A stretch of 41,253 bases of DNA. It comes from Gammaproteobacteria bacterium. GTDB taxonomy: Bacteria; Pseudomonadota; Gammaproteobacteria; Competibacterales; Competibacteraceae. Location of the stretch: contig JADLEK010000047.1 of the NCBI GenBank assembly GCA_020846135.1, positions 1-41,253 on the forward strand, read 5' to 3'. The translations under genes were made by a program, and so were the position numbers. This document shows, one piece after another, positions 7,245 through 15,472 of this stretch (the stretch's first letter is position 1; each line of letters begins with the position of its first letter). The notes below the pieces were generated by a model. It did no database searches. It was not told the origin of the DNA and saw nothing but the letters and a program-made list of their open reading frames with translations.

Positions 7245-9232
7245 TCTGCGATCAGGGTAATGTGTTCGTGGGGATTGCCACCGTTCACTACCCGGGTCTG
7301 CAAGCCCTGCCAGGCTGGGGCCAATAAATCAGCAGGGGCACGGGTCAGTAGATCGTCCACTGCAAAGGTGAACAGGCTCATGCGCGGCTCCAGTTTCTGG
7401 TGACTAACGCTGCCCGCCCAGACCGGCAGATCGCCTTCCTGCAAGCGCACTCCGACATCCCAGAATCGCAACACCCAGCGACTATCCGGATCAGCACTGT
7501 AGTAGGCCAGCCGCAACTCGTCCTCGCGGCCATCGTGGATTTGCGGCAACACTGGCAACTCCAGTAATTTCACCTGCGGACTGAGCCACAGCAACATGCT
7601 CCGCATGCTTGGCGGGGCCGACCGCCAACCAGCCTCTTGCAGTCGCTGCTCCAGATCCTCGCGGGTCGCGGCCCATTGCAAAACAAAATCCTGGCGAGGA
7701 TTACCCCGGAAATCCTTGCGCTGCTGCGGCAAACTTCGCCAGCTGTCCTGTTGCCATTGCTCACGGGTCAGGGTTCGCACGACGGTTTGCGGCTGATAGC
7801 GTTGCAGGTCAGTACGGAAGTTGAGACTGACATGCAGCAGATCCATCATTAGCAGGGCGATGACGCTATAGGCCAGCAGTCCCTGCCAGTGGATGGACGA
7901 CGATCCGGGATGGCGGCTGTAGGCCACCCCCAGTGCGGTGACCCAGAGCAGCCCCAGACACAGCCCGGCCAAGGTATCGGTCAGCCAGTGAACGCCCAGA
8001 TAGAGCCGGGCGAAGGCGATGGGGACGATGATGAACGCCGCCGCCAGATAGGCGATCCAGCGCCGGGCCAGCGGCAATTCCCGGGCGATCAGTACTGCGA
8101 GGAAGCCAAATACCAGCATGCTGAACGTGGCATGGCTGGACGGGAACGAATAGCCGGGGATCCCTTGCACGATTTGGGCGGGACTGGCGACCGGCAACAG
8201 GCCCTTGAACAGCAGGTTGGTGACCATCCCGAAGCCCAGCGCCGCCAGCCAGTGCCAGGCCGCCGATAAATTGCGTCGCCACAACAGCCAACCGAACACG
8301 GTCAAACTCACCGGCAGCATGACCTGATAGTCGCCCAGCTCGGCGGTGAAGACCATCAGTGCGTCGGCCCATGGGGTGCGCAAGCTCTGAAAGAAGTGGT
8401 AAAGGGTCAAATCCAGGCCGCTGGGCAGCTTCTGGCCGGCGGCGCTCAGACTCAGGCTGATCAGCACCACTGCGCCCAGCAACAGCACCGCCAGGGTCGC
8501 TAGCCCCCGCAGTTCACCTTGCGCGGGATCGAGCAGCGAGGCGCTGATGGGACCGATGAAGCGCCGGCCCCGGCTCCACTGGTAGAAGCGTTGCAGCCAG
8601 TCGGTGGCATGGGCCTGAAACAACCGCACCAGATGTTTGACCAGCCAGGTGGTTGTCCACAGCATCACCAGCACGATCACGATTAGCGCCGCCAGCCGCC
8701 CCGCCACCCGCGAGGCAATCTCCAGCGACGCGCCGAACGCCATCCCCGGCAGTAAATAAACCGGCGCCCACAGAATGCCCGATATGACATTAGCGATCAT
8801 GAAGTTGTGCCAGGTCATATCCATCATCCCGGCTACGGTCGGAATGGTGCCGCGTACCGGGCCAAAGAAGCGCCCGAACAGCACGCTCTTGCCGCCATGC
8901 TTGCGGAAGAACTCCTCGCTGCGGGTGATCATTTCCGGGTGTTTGGTGAACGGCCAGAGCCGGCGGATGCTCTGGTGAAACACCCGGCCAATCCAGAAAC
9001 TGATGGCGTCGCCAATGATCGCGCCCCAGGTCGACCACCAATAGGCGGTCCAGAAATCGACGTGACCCAGGCCAATCAACGCGCCTAGGCTGAACATGAC
9101 CAACGCACCGGGAATGATCACGCCGACGATGGTCAACGACTCGGCCATCGCCGAGATGAAAATGAAGGCGCTCATCCAGCCGGGATGAGCCGCAACCCAG
9201 TCAAACAGGGCGGTGACGAATTCGGACTGCAT
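7241..9232 (-). CDS. DedA / PAP2 phosphatase / LssY-type fusion membrane protein
   Basis: 663 residues in three parts. Residues 1-210 are a DedA (SNARE-associated) domain with FGRFFGPVRGTIPTVAG, a family implicated in undecaprenyl-phosphate or phospholipid handling at the inner membrane. Residues about 240-450 are a PAP2 phosphatase with FPSSHATF (near 365) and the catalytic RLYLGVHWLTD (near 410). Motif 1, usually K-x6-RP, reads KGLLPVASP, so its Arg is replaced by Ser. Residues about 480-663 resemble the soluble LssY C-terminal domain. The arrangement matches known bifunctional DedA/PAP2 proteins of Legionella and relatives. A lipid-phosphatase role is likely but the substrate is unknown. 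Overlaps truA by four bases. Confidence 0.88.
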   Translation of the reverse strand: MQSEFVTALFDWVAAHPGWMSAFIFISAMAESLTIVGVIIPGALVMFSLGALIGLGHVDFWTAYWWSTWGAIIGDAISFWIGRVFHQSIRRLWPFTKHPEMITRSEEFFRKHGGKSVLFGRFFGPVRGTIPTVAGMMDMTWHNFMIANVISGILWAPVYLLPGMAFGASLEIASRVAGRLAALIVIVLVMLWTTTWLVKHLVRLFQAHATDWLQRFYQWSRGRRFIGPISASLLDPAQGELRGLATLAVLLLGAVVLISLSLSAAGQKLPSGLDLTLYHFFQSLRTPWADALMVFTAELGDYQVMLPVSLTVFGWLLWRRNLSAAWHWLAALGFGMVTNLLFKGLLPVASPAQIVQGIPGYSFPSSHATFSMLVFGFLAVLIARELPLARRWIAYLAAAFIIVPIAFARLYLGVHWLTDTLAGLCLGLLWVTALGVAYSRHPGSSSIHWQGLLAYSVIALLMMDLLHVSLNFRTDLQRYQPQTVVRTLTREQWQQDSWRSLPQQRKDFRGNPRQDFVLQWAATREDLEQRLQEAGWRSAPPSMRSMLLWLSPQVKLLELPVLPQIHDGREDELRLAYYSADPDSRWVLRFWDVGVRLQEGDLPVWAGSVSHQKLEPRMSLFTFAVDDLLTRAPADLLAPAWQGLQTRVVNGGNPHEHITLIAE

Positions 9233-9400
9233 GGGAGTTTTGGGCGTCAGTCAGGCAAAGGGTGGAATTAGGGTCGGATGCGCGCCAAGTATGGTTGCGC
9301 ATCGTCGGTTATGCCACAGCACCGCCCGATTTTGCTACTGAAAAACTAAAGCTTCCTAATATCCAGGCGTCCCAACCAATCTTAAATGACGTCAATATGG

Positions 9401-9474
9401 GTAGGGCGGATAAGGCGTTTGCGCCGCATCCGCCGGCAGCTCGCTCTGGCAGATGCGCTACGCTGACCGCCTAC
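9401..9474. repeat. Paired REP palindromes (BIME-like)
   Basis: GTAGGGCGGATAAGG...CGCCGCATCCGCC (9401-9434) is followed by an inverted partner AGATGCGCTACGCTGACCGCCTAC (9451-9474). Outer ends GTAGG and CCTAC mirror each other with a one-base offset. It lies between two leftward genes. Nothing else is recognisable in 9233-9505. Confidence 0.72.
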
Positions 9475-9505
9475 TGCTGTTGGTCAATTCAGCGCAGTTG
9501 CAGCA

Positions 9506-10996
9506 CTACCCCCTGATATAAATCAACGGCTCCAGCCGGGCCACCCGCCGCGCCAGCCCCGATTGTTCAGCGGCATCCACCACCGCGTTGGCGTCCTGGC
9601 GGGCTTCCGGCGCTTCCTTCACCAAGACTCCGTGTAGTGACGAACCGCGAATCAGGGTTCCCAGCCGTATCAACACATCCTGACCCTCCGGAACAGACTG
9701 CGAACCGGCAATCCCGCCCGGGTTCAGCGCCGGTCCCTTGCCGTGGCAGGATGATCCAAACGCGCGTTGTTGTCCCGCTAAGGTTCCGACCGTAATATAG
9801 GCAGGCGCATTCATGGCCCCGCCGATCAGGCCGGGCTGGCCGATCTCCCGCCATGCCGCCGGCAGTTCGGGATGGCCAGGCTCCAGCGCCCGGCTGGCGC
9901 CCTTGCGGTGGACATAGAGTGTGCGCATTTGGTTATCCACGGCATGGGTTTCGACCCGGCAGGCGTTGTACGACGCATCGCAGAGCGTCTCCATCCAAGA
10001 CTCGGGAAAAAACCGGCTGAAAGTCTGCCGAACCCGATGGGCGATCATCTGGCGATTGGCCAAGGCGCAGTTGACGCCGGCGCGCATCGCGCCCAGATAC
10101 TGCCGGCCCGTCTCCGAGTCCAGCGGTGCGCACGCTAAATCCCGGTTGGGAAAGGTAATACCATGACTTTTGGCCACGGTCGCCATGCGCTGATGCGCAT
10201 CAGTCCCAATCTGTTGCCCCAGTCCCTGCGAACCGCAGTGGATGCTCACCTGGATCTCATCCAGATTGATGCCCATCGCCTCGGCGACTCTGGCGTCGTA
10301 GATTTGGGCGACCCGCTGCACGATCAGATAACTGCCGGAACCCAATGTCCCCATTTCATCGCGTTGCCGGGTTTTGGCCACCCCGGATACCTGGCTGGGA
10401 TCGGCGTCCGCCATAAACCCCCGATCTTCGATCCGCTCCAGATCATCGGCGAAGCCGTACCCCATCTGGACTGCCCAGCTCGCACCGTACAGCAGCATGG
10501 CGTCCATGCCGCGCGGAGTCAGGCGCAGCGACCGGGTAGTGACCCCGACTGGAATCGCCGCGCACAACCGATCGGCCAGCGCCTCCCGCTGCGGCAACAA
10601 CTCGGCCACGGTCAGACCGGTGCGCAGGGTTCGCACCCCCCAGCCGATATCGAAACCGATCCCGCCGCTGGCCACTACCCCACCCTGCTCCGGATCAAAC
10701 GCCGTGATCCCGCCCCTGGGGAATCCGTATCCGCCCCCGGCATCCGGCAGCGCATAGACCGCCTTGGCAATCCCGGGCAGGGTGGCGATCTGGATAATTT
10801 GCCGGCGAACCTGGTCGCCCATGACCCGAATCAGGTCTTCGGTGGCGAAAATGATCCCCGGCACCCGCATCCCGTTGTGCTGCTCGATATGCCATTCAGT
10901 AGCCGATTTTCGAACCAGCGGATGCAATGCCGTCATGGGCTTTGCTGTTTCTCGATCCTTGGCGTCGAACAGAGACGCTGCGAAACGATTAGCCAT
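9506..10996 (-). CDS. RtcB-family protein with altered metal site
   Basis: 496 residues, alignable with RtcB RNA ligases (3'-phosphate/5'-OH joining with Mn and GTP). The guanylylated histidine is kept (His418, SSCHGKG), as are His253 (SIHCGSQG) and Asp116. Yet the metal-binding Cys of DIGCG/DINCG is Trp119 (FDIGWGVR), the GNH histidine is Tyr223 (LGSGSYL), the HN histidine is Tyr343 (DASYNAC), and the conserved DVH near the start is DAG. It is therefore a divergent paralogue whose ligase activity is doubtful. The ATG at 10996 overlaps the stop of the XRE regulator by eight bases, tying them into one transcript; an earlier TTG-type start at 11017 is less likely. No archease gene is nearby. 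Confidence 0.85.
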   Translation of the reverse strand: MANRFAASLFDAKDRETAKPMTALHPLVRKSATEWHIEQHNGMRVPGIIFATEDLIRVMGDQVRRQIIQIATLPGIAKAVYALPDAGGGYGFPRGGITAFDPEQGGVVASGGIGFDIGWGVRTLRTGLTVAELLPQREALADRLCAAIPVGVTTRSLRLTPRGMDAMLLYGASWAVQMGYGFADDLERIEDRGFMADADPSQVSGVAKTRQRDEMGTLGSGSYLIVQRVAQIYDARVAEAMGINLDEIQVSIHCGSQGLGQQIGTDAHQRMATVAKSHGITFPNRDLACAPLDSETGRQYLGAMRAGVNCALANRQMIAHRVRQTFSRFFPESWMETLCDASYNACRVETHAVDNQMRTLYVHRKGASRALEPGHPELPAAWREIGQPGLIGGAMNAPAYITVGTLAGQQRAFGSSCHGKGPALNPGGIAGSQSVPEGQDVLIRLGTLIRGSSLHGVLVKEAPEARQDANAVVDAAEQSGLARRVARLEPLIYIRG

Positions 10997-11414
10997 GAAT
11001 TTCTGACTCCAAAACAAAATCAGTCAGAGAGGGATGCCGACTATACAACGTCAGTCGTTTGCGTAAAGTTTCGTGATTGCGAACTTTACGCACTAGGGCT
11101 GCCAATTCGTCATCAGGGATGTAATTTAGGGACCGAATCAATTCAGCAAATAAAATAGGCCGCTGGATAATGACTTCGCGAACGTCGCCGGCGATTTTTC
11201 CCGCCAGCGCCAATAAAAAATCGGGGTCTTCTCCCAAATCAAGCGCCAGGCGTCGAATCAGCGCTTCCGAGGGTCGAGAAGCATCACCACGCTCGATTTT
11301 ACTTAAATAGGCCGCCTGGATCCCAACGCGCTGTGCGGTTTGTCGAATCGAGTAACGCTTATTGGCTTCGCGGCGCCGTTCGCGAAGTTGCCGCGCATAA
11401 ATGCCAAAACCCAT
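10989..11414 (-). CDS. XRE-family HTH regulator coupled to the RtcB paralogue
   Basis: 141 residues. The N-terminal helix-turn-helix is clear: LRERRREAN, SIRQTAQRVGIQAAYLSKIE, RGDASRPSEALIRRLA (about residues 8-58). The second half (DPDFLLALAGKIAGDV, QRPILFAELIRSL, DDELAALVRKV) is shared by a group of XRE proteins whose ligand is unknown to me. The ATG at 11414 has AGGGG eight bases upstream; the frame is open to 11447 but that start lacks a binding site. It overlaps the RtcB paralogue by eight bases and probably autoregulates the pair. The 274 bases upstream hold a 7-bp inverted repeat CGAAGTT/AACTTCG (11528-11547), a possible but unproven operator. Confidence 0.82.
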   Translation of the reverse strand: MGFGIYARQLRERRREANKRYSIRQTAQRVGIQAAYLSKIERGDASRPSEALIRRLALDLGEDPDFLLALAGKIAGDVREVIIQRPILFAELIRSLNYIPDDELAALVRKVRNHETLRKRLTLYSRHPSLTDFVLESEIHG

Positions 11415-11688
11415 GATGTTCACCCCTGAATGATGGTTATTATTCAAGCGTTCAAAAGCTGATGACCCATCCGGCCATTACCGGAATCAGCATGAACGGG
11501 GAAATCGCCAACTCATTCGGGTGAATGCGAAGTTCAAGCCAACTTCGATCTTCGGTTTTTTGCTCGTTGTGGAGCCGTTGCAAGAAGATTAAATGATTTT
11601 ATATTCAATCAGATGAAGCGGGGACGAAAGGGGAGGCGGGGAATTGGAACCGGATTAGTTCAGGCTGGAAATGAAATTTTGAAACAAG

Positions 11689-11719
11689 GATGTTTCAGCG
11701 TGTTTCACGCTGAAACATC
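11689..11719 (-). terminator. Hairpin across the stop codon of the response regulator gene
   Basis: A perfect 13-bp stem (11689-11701 with 11707-11719, GATGTTTCAGCGT on the plus strand) with a 5-base loop. It contains the stop codon (11705-11707) of the leftward gene. On the minus strand TTGTTTC follows, a weak U-tract, so it may be a terminator or a 3'-end stabiliser. Confidence 0.5.
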
Positions 11720-13120
11720 GGGATCGCTCACTGATTCTGATTGCAGGCAATAATCCTTGATGCGCCGCCAGAGCGTAGTGCGGCTCATTTTTAATGCTTC
11801 AGCAACCTCACCCAGATTACTATGGTGAAGCTCAAGCAGTCGCTTGATGTGGGCGCGCTCCAGCAGTTGTGATTTGGACAGTCCGGTTAATTCAATGAGC
11901 GAAAGCGGCAGCCATTCACCCGCTTCAATCTGCGGCCCGGTACTCAGAATCAGCGCCCGTTCGATCAGGTTTTCCAGTTCGCGCACATTGCCCGGATAGT
12001 CATAGCTGCGCAGACTTTGTAGCGCGTCATCGCTAAATCTGGTGATCTGCGGATTGAGTTTACGGGCTTGTTTAACCAGGCAGTGCCGGGCCAAGGCGGG
12101 AATATCTTCCGGTCGGTCCCGTAACGGTGGAATATGGATCGGAAACACATTGATCCGGTAATACAAATCCATCCGGAACTGCCCGGAATCGACAGCAGTC
12201 TTCAAATCCTTGTTGGTCGCGGCAATGATCCGCACATCGACCTGCCGGGTTTCATTTTCGCCCAGTCGGCGGAATTTACCTTCCTGTAAAACCTGCAACA
12301 GCTTGACTTGCAGCGCCGGACTCATTTCGCTGACTTCATCCAGCAACAGGGTTCCGCCATCGGCGGCTTCAAACAGCCCCTTGCGATCCTGAACTGCGCC
12401 GGTAAATGCGCCGCGCTTGTGACCGAACAGTTCGCTTTCGAGCAGGGCTTCAGGCAAGGTTCCACAGTTTTGTTCGATGAATAGCTGCTCTTTGCGCGGC
12501 CCGTGATGGTGGAGATAGCGGGCCAGCAGGGTTTTACCCACGCCGGTTTCTCCGGTCAGCAACACCGTGACCGGATTAGTGATCACTCGCTCCAGCAACG
12601 CGAATACCTGTTGCATCGCCTTACTTTGGCCAATAATCGCGGTATCCTGCCATTCCTTGGCGATTTCGCGCTTTAAAAAGACATTTTCATTTTTTAAGCG
12701 CAGATTAGCGGACTGGAGTTCCTGAAACAGGCGCTGATTTTCCAGAATGATCTCATAGCTATCCAGCGCCCGTTTGACAATGATCCGTAGCGCCTGGCGG
12801 TCCCAAGGCTTGGTGACGTACTGATAGATATGGCCTTGGTTAATCGCCTCAATGATCGCAGCGGTATCGGTATAGCCGGTTAGAATAATGCGGATGATGT
12901 TGGGCTGGGTTTCATAGACTTTGGCCAGCAATTCAACGCCGGTCATTTCCGGCATCCGCTGATCGGCGAGAATCAGCGAAATATCCTCGCGCGCGATAAT
13001 CTCCAGCGCTTCTGTTCCGCTAGAAGTAGTGAACACTTCATAATCCTGCATGAACGTCAGAGTCAGACTGCGCAGGATTTCTTTTTCGTCATCAATAATC
13101 AGCAGGCGGTGGCGTTTCAT
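11705..13120 (-). CDS. Sigma-54-dependent response regulator (NtrC family)
   Basis: 471 residues. Receiver domain 1-120 with Asp10, Asp11, phospho-acceptor Asp53 (LADQRMP), Thr81 and Lys104. A coiled linker (125-155) leads to the AAA+ domain with Walker A GETGVGKT (190-197), the sigma-54-contacting GAFTGA (237-242) and Walker B GGTLLLDE (255-262). A Fis-type helix-turn-helix ends it (NLGEVAEALKMSRTTLWRRI). It should open sigma-54 promoters when phosphorylated. The start is seven bases after the stop of the CHASE2 kinase, its evident partner. I see no clear GG-N10-GC sigma-54 promoter ahead of the operon, so its targets may lie elsewhere. Confidence 0.95.
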   Translation of the reverse strand: MKRHRLLIIDDEKEILRSLTLTFMQDYEVFTTSSGTEALEIIAREDISLILADQRMPEMTGVELLAKVYETQPNIIRIILTGYTDTAAIIEAINQGHIYQYVTKPWDRQALRIIVKRALDSYEIILENQRLFQELQSANLRLKNENVFLKREIAKEWQDTAIIGQSKAMQQVFALLERVITNPVTVLLTGETGVGKTLLARYLHHHGPRKEQLFIEQNCGTLPEALLESELFGHKRGAFTGAVQDRKGLFEAADGGTLLLDEVSEMSPALQVKLLQVLQEGKFRRLGENETRQVDVRIIAATNKDLKTAVDSGQFRMDLYYRINVFPIHIPPLRDRPEDIPALARHCLVKQARKLNPQITRFSDDALQSLRSYDYPGNVRELENLIERALILSTGPQIEAGEWLPLSLIELTGLSKSQLLERAHIKRLLELHHSNLGEVAEALKMSRTTLWRRIKDYCLQSESVSDPDVSA

Positions 13121-13127
13121 GGCGATC

Positions 13128-15197
13128 CTAGTGATGGCGCACGGGCAGTTGAATCGCTAAGGTGGTTCCTTCATTAACCTGGCTGTGGACCTGTATTTTA
13201 CCGCCGTGTCGCTCAATGATGCCGTAACTAATGCTCAGTCCCAGCCCGGTTCCCGATCCCACCGGCTTGGTGGTGAAAAATGGATCAAAAATCCGGGCCA
13301 GATTGATCTCAGCAATCCCGGTGCCATTATCCCGAATGCTGATCATGACTTGAGTTTCTGCTGCTTCGGTTGTAATCCAGACTTCGCCCCGACCAGGAAT
13401 TGCCTGCGCCGCGTTTTGCAACAGATTCATGAACACCTGGTTAATCTGGCCGGGATAGCATTCGACGCGCGGCAAATGACCATAAGCACGGTGAACGGTA
13501 ATCCGATCCCGGTATTCCTTGGCCAGCAGGTTCAGCGTCGATTCCAGCCCGTCATGCAGATCAACCGTCATCAGACCCTGATCGTCGGTGCGCGAAAAAA
13601 CCCGCAAATCCAGGACGATTTTCTTGATGCGCTCGGTGCCTTCCCGGGAACTGGCGATCAACTCCCTCAGGGTTTGCAGCAGGGTTTCCACTTGAGTTGG
13701 GTTGGGTCGTCTATTTTGATCAGAAAGGCTACAGGATGTGGTGCAGACCTTGACGATTCCGGCCAGACTTTCCGCATATTCTTCGATAAATTCCAGATTA
13801 CTATCGACATAACTGACCGGGTTATTCAGTTCATGGGCGACGCCAGCCACCAGCAATCCCAGTGAGGCCATTTTTTCCGACTGAATCAACTGTTCCTGAG
13901 TCTGGGTTAATTCCTGATAAGCGGTTTCCAGTTGCTGATGGCGCTGACTGAGTTGCTGATGGGTTAGGGAAAGCTCCTGAGTGCGTTCGGCGATTTTTCT
14001 TTCCAGTTCGCGGTTGTAGTCTTCCAGCATACGGCGGCGTTCCTGTTCGGCCCGATGCATCCGTACCAGCAAATGACCGCCGTACACCAGAATCAGCGCC
14101 AGAATGCCGGAAATCGCTGGTAGCCAGATACTGGTCCGGGTAAAAATCAGCAGGGCGGCGGCAAAAGAGAAGCCGGCCAAGGCCAGGGTTGTGATCAGGC
14201 CGGTTAATGGCTTGAGTCTGACCAGAATTAGACTGGCGATTGATGTGAGCGATAACAGCAGTAGCGATTGAATCGGTGGATTCAGCTCAGTCACAAAACG
14301 TCCCTCCAGCAGATTGCTGATAATATTGGCCTGAATTTCTACTCCGGCGGCCGGTTCCTGCAGTATCCACGAAAACGGGGTAAGAAAGGTGTCGCCTGAC
14401 AAGCGTTGCGGTTCAGGAATTACTTCCAACGCCCGGCCAATTAGCACGATCTTGCCGGTAAAAATCCCCGGCGGCAATAGCCGTTCATAATCCAGCGCCT
14501 GATAATAGGAAACAGTTTTGACCGTTTTCGGCGGCCCCGGATAATCAATCAGCACGTCTTTTAATAATTCTTTCTGGCTGAATCGTTGCAGTTCCGGCGC
14601 GGCTTTACGGTTGGCAACGGGATGTTCCTGATAATGCCGGACGATCTGCAAGGCGAACGATGGCATATCCGGGGCTAGAATCCGGGTGCGGCGCACGATG
14701 CCATCAGCGTCAATCCGGATCAGGGGATTGCCAACCACGGCAACGTCCCGGAACACTGGCAGTGGATCAATCCGCAGCGTGTAGCGATAGAGTGGGTCGT
14801 TTTCGACCGCCAGGGCGCTGACCAGAATACTGTTGCCGGTTTCCCGCAAGGCGTCGGTCAGCGCCTGATCTTCCGCTGGTTCAGAGGGTTCGGCAAACAG
14901 GATATCAATGCCGATGACTTTGGCGCCAGCTTTATGAAGTTGCCGGATTAACTGGGCGTGCAGACTGCGCGGCCACGGCCATTGGCGCTTGATTTCAGCC
15001 ATTGAGGCTTCGTCAATGGCGACAATCACGATCTGGTCGGGAGGCGCTACGGTTCCGCGCAAGGTGAACAGCAGATCGAGGTCCTTGAGTTCAATCAGCG
15101 AGAAAAAGGCCAGATTGCCAAACAGGAGCGTGATGCCGAAGGCGACTGTTGCAACTATCGCCGCCGGCGGAAGCCATGGCGTTTTGAATTTGGGCAA
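13128..15197 (-). CDS. CHASE2-domain sensor histidine kinase
   Basis: 689 residues. One membrane segment (about 13-36), a large periplasmic CHASE2 sensor (37-305, with QIVIVAIDEASM, KVIGIDILFAEP and GVEIQANIISNLL), then three membrane segments (about 310-376). A coiled coil rich in Gln/Glu (380-445) precedes the dimerisation domain with the phospho-acceptor His455 (GVAHELNNP), and the ATPase part has DNGTGI, FDPFFTTK and GTGLGLSIS. The start is TTG at 15197 with AGG eight bases before it; no ATG gives a better start. It follows the small gene by 13 bases and precedes the response regulator by seven, so stimulus and output genes are in one operon. Confidence 0.94.
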   Translation of the reverse strand: MPKFKTPWLPPAAIVATVAFGITLLFGNLAFFSLIELKDLDLLFTLRGTVAPPDQIVIVAIDEASMAEIKRQWPWPRSLHAQLIRQLHKAGAKVIGIDILFAEPSEPAEDQALTDALRETGNSILVSALAVENDPLYRYTLRIDPLPVFRDVAVVGNPLIRIDADGIVRRTRILAPDMPSFALQIVRHYQEHPVANRKAAPELQRFSQKELLKDVLIDYPGPPKTVKTVSYYQALDYERLLPPGIFTGKIVLIGRALEVIPEPQRLSGDTFLTPFSWILQEPAAGVEIQANIISNLLEGRFVTELNPPIQSLLLLSLTSIASLILVRLKPLTGLITTLALAGFSFAAALLIFTRTSIWLPAISGILALILVYGGHLLVRMHRAEQERRRMLEDYNRELERKIAERTQELSLTHQQLSQRHQQLETAYQELTQTQEQLIQSEKMASLGLLVAGVAHELNNPVSYVDSNLEFIEEYAESLAGIVKVCTTSCSLSDQNRRPNPTQVETLLQTLRELIASSREGTERIKKIVLDLRVFSRTDDQGLMTVDLHDGLESTLNLLAKEYRDRITVHRAYGHLPRVECYPGQINQVFMNLLQNAAQAIPGRGEVWITTEAAETQVMISIRDNGTGIAEINLARIFDPFFTTKPVGSGTGLGLSISYGIIERHGGKIQVHSQVNEGTTLAIQLPVRHH

Positions 15198-15210
15198 GGC
15201 TTTAACCTGT

Positions 15211-15444
15211 CTAACAGGCTACCCAAACCCACTGCCCACCTATTAATTTCAAACACATCCCGGTTGTGGTGTTGCGAAGGAGCGTTTCGTTTTCCTTGAT
15301 GGCGGCGGTATTCAACCGGAGAATCTGTTTTTTCCCTGTTCGATCCACCATAACCATTAAAATGGCGTTAGACGTAATCTCAGCCGGATTATCAGATGAA
15401 GCCTCTTCTTCGAATTCAAGCGTTGTCGCTGTCAAAATTGCCAT
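15211..15444 (-). CDS. Small protein of unknown function in the CHASE2 operon
   Basis: 77 residues; I do not recognise a family. It begins MAILTATTLEFEEEA, has an acidic first third, an alternating hydrophobic middle (NAILMVMVDRTGKKQILRL) suggesting beta strands, and ends in an aromatic stretch GGQWVWVAC with a terminal Cys. No signal peptide or membrane helix is seen, so it should be cytoplasmic. It is likely real: AGAGGGG lies eight bases before the ATG, it fits tightly between the FecR/TPR gene (28 bases upstream) and the kinase (13 bases downstream), and no larger gene overlaps it. A modulator or connector of the kinase would fit its position, but this is a guess. Confidence 0.65.
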   Translation of the reverse strand: MAILTATTLEFEEEASSDNPAEITSNAILMVMVDRTGKKQILRLNTAAIKENETLLRNTTTGMCLKLIGGQWVWVAC

Positions 15445-15472
15445 TATTCATACCCCTCTGCATCGCGTGCGG

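Noticed and set aside
10163..11158. 331-residue plus-strand open frame
   Set aside because: Antisense to the RtcB paralogue; no family features.
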